The notes below the pieces were generated by a model. The model was given only the letters and a program-made list of their open reading frames with translations, did no database searches and was not told where the DNA came from. From Oscillospiraceae bacterium (GTDB lineage: Bacteria > Bacillota_A > Clostridia > Monoglobales > WRBX01), in assembly GCA_009784335.1 (NCBI GenBank), contig WRBX01000055.1, positions 1-5,208 on the forward strand: 5,208 nt of DNA. Reading direction: 5' to 3'. The first letter of the stretch is position 1. Each line of letters starts with the position of its first letter. Positions 5,115 to 5,208 of this stretch are shown here, piece after piece. Position numbers and translations under genes: made by a program.

Positions 5115-5208
5115 TTACTTATTAATCCCTTCAAAGACCAAACTTAGAATCTTCGCCGCCTCGGCGCGCGTTATATTATTAAGCGGCTTCACGCTTCCGT
5201 CCTCATAA
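5115..5208 (-). CDS. C-terminal end of an SLH-domain (S-layer homology) protein, partial
   Basis: On the minus strand the frame is open from 5207 down to TAA at 5115-5117, giving 30 residues. The text YEDGSVKPLNNITRAEAAKI fits the core of an SLH domain (YxDGSxxPxxxITRAExA), followed by a short tail ending FEGINK. SLH domains anchor exported proteins to secondary cell-wall polymers. The rest of the gene, its signal peptide and any catalytic part lie beyond the window, so only the domain type can be named. It is transcribed towards the tRNA cluster. Confidence 0.88.
   Translation of the reverse strand, partial: YEDGSVKPLNNITRAEAAKILSLVFEGINK

Overview
The window looks like Bacillota, most likely a clostridial lineage. 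The evidence is a RicT/PSP1-domain protein, a PrpC phosphatase beside a three-PASTA PrkC kinase, a ThiN-type thiamine pyrophosphokinase, Shine-Dalgarno sites of GGAG/GGAGG type, CCA-encoded tRNAs and the tail of an SLH (S-layer homology) protein. The exact taxon cannot be read from this.

Layout. 1-786 is the 3' part of ricT, cut by the window edge. prpC follows after 15 bases (802-1473). A 425-base insert (1457-1881) then separates prpC from prkC. It carries a frameshifted four-helix-bundle (S23/IVP family) gene between two inverted arrays of 7-base repeats. prkC (1906-3729) is followed with almost no gap by thiN (about 3739-4380); rsgA and rpe, which lie between these genes in B. subtilis, are absent. 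A strong promoter overlapping the thiN stop starts a tRNA cluster: Val(UAC), Asp(GUC), a truncated 5' half of tRNA-Asn, then intact Asn(GUU). A hairpin-plus-U-tract terminator lies at about 5007-5034. The last 94 bases hold the C-terminus of an SLH protein on the minus strand.

How the genes work together. PrpC and PrkC form the opposing phosphatase/kinase pair that links cell-wall sensing through PASTA domains to protein phosphorylation. RicT belongs to the RicAFT (Y-complex) iron-sulfur regulatory machinery. ThiN makes thiamine diphosphate.

The most notable signal is not a gene. At three sites, and weakly at a fourth, there are degenerate arrays with a period of exactly 7 bases and about five units each: around the four-helix-bundle gene, as an inverted pair between tRNA-Val and tRNA-Asp, read in frame inside thiN, and probably between tRNA-Asp and the tRNA-Asn fragment. 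The unit sequence differs from site to site, but the period and copy number are shared. They resemble the heptanucleotide STRR sequences known from filamentous cyanobacteria. I infer a dispersed repeat family that inserts in inverted pairs and may be linked to the four-helix-bundle gene.
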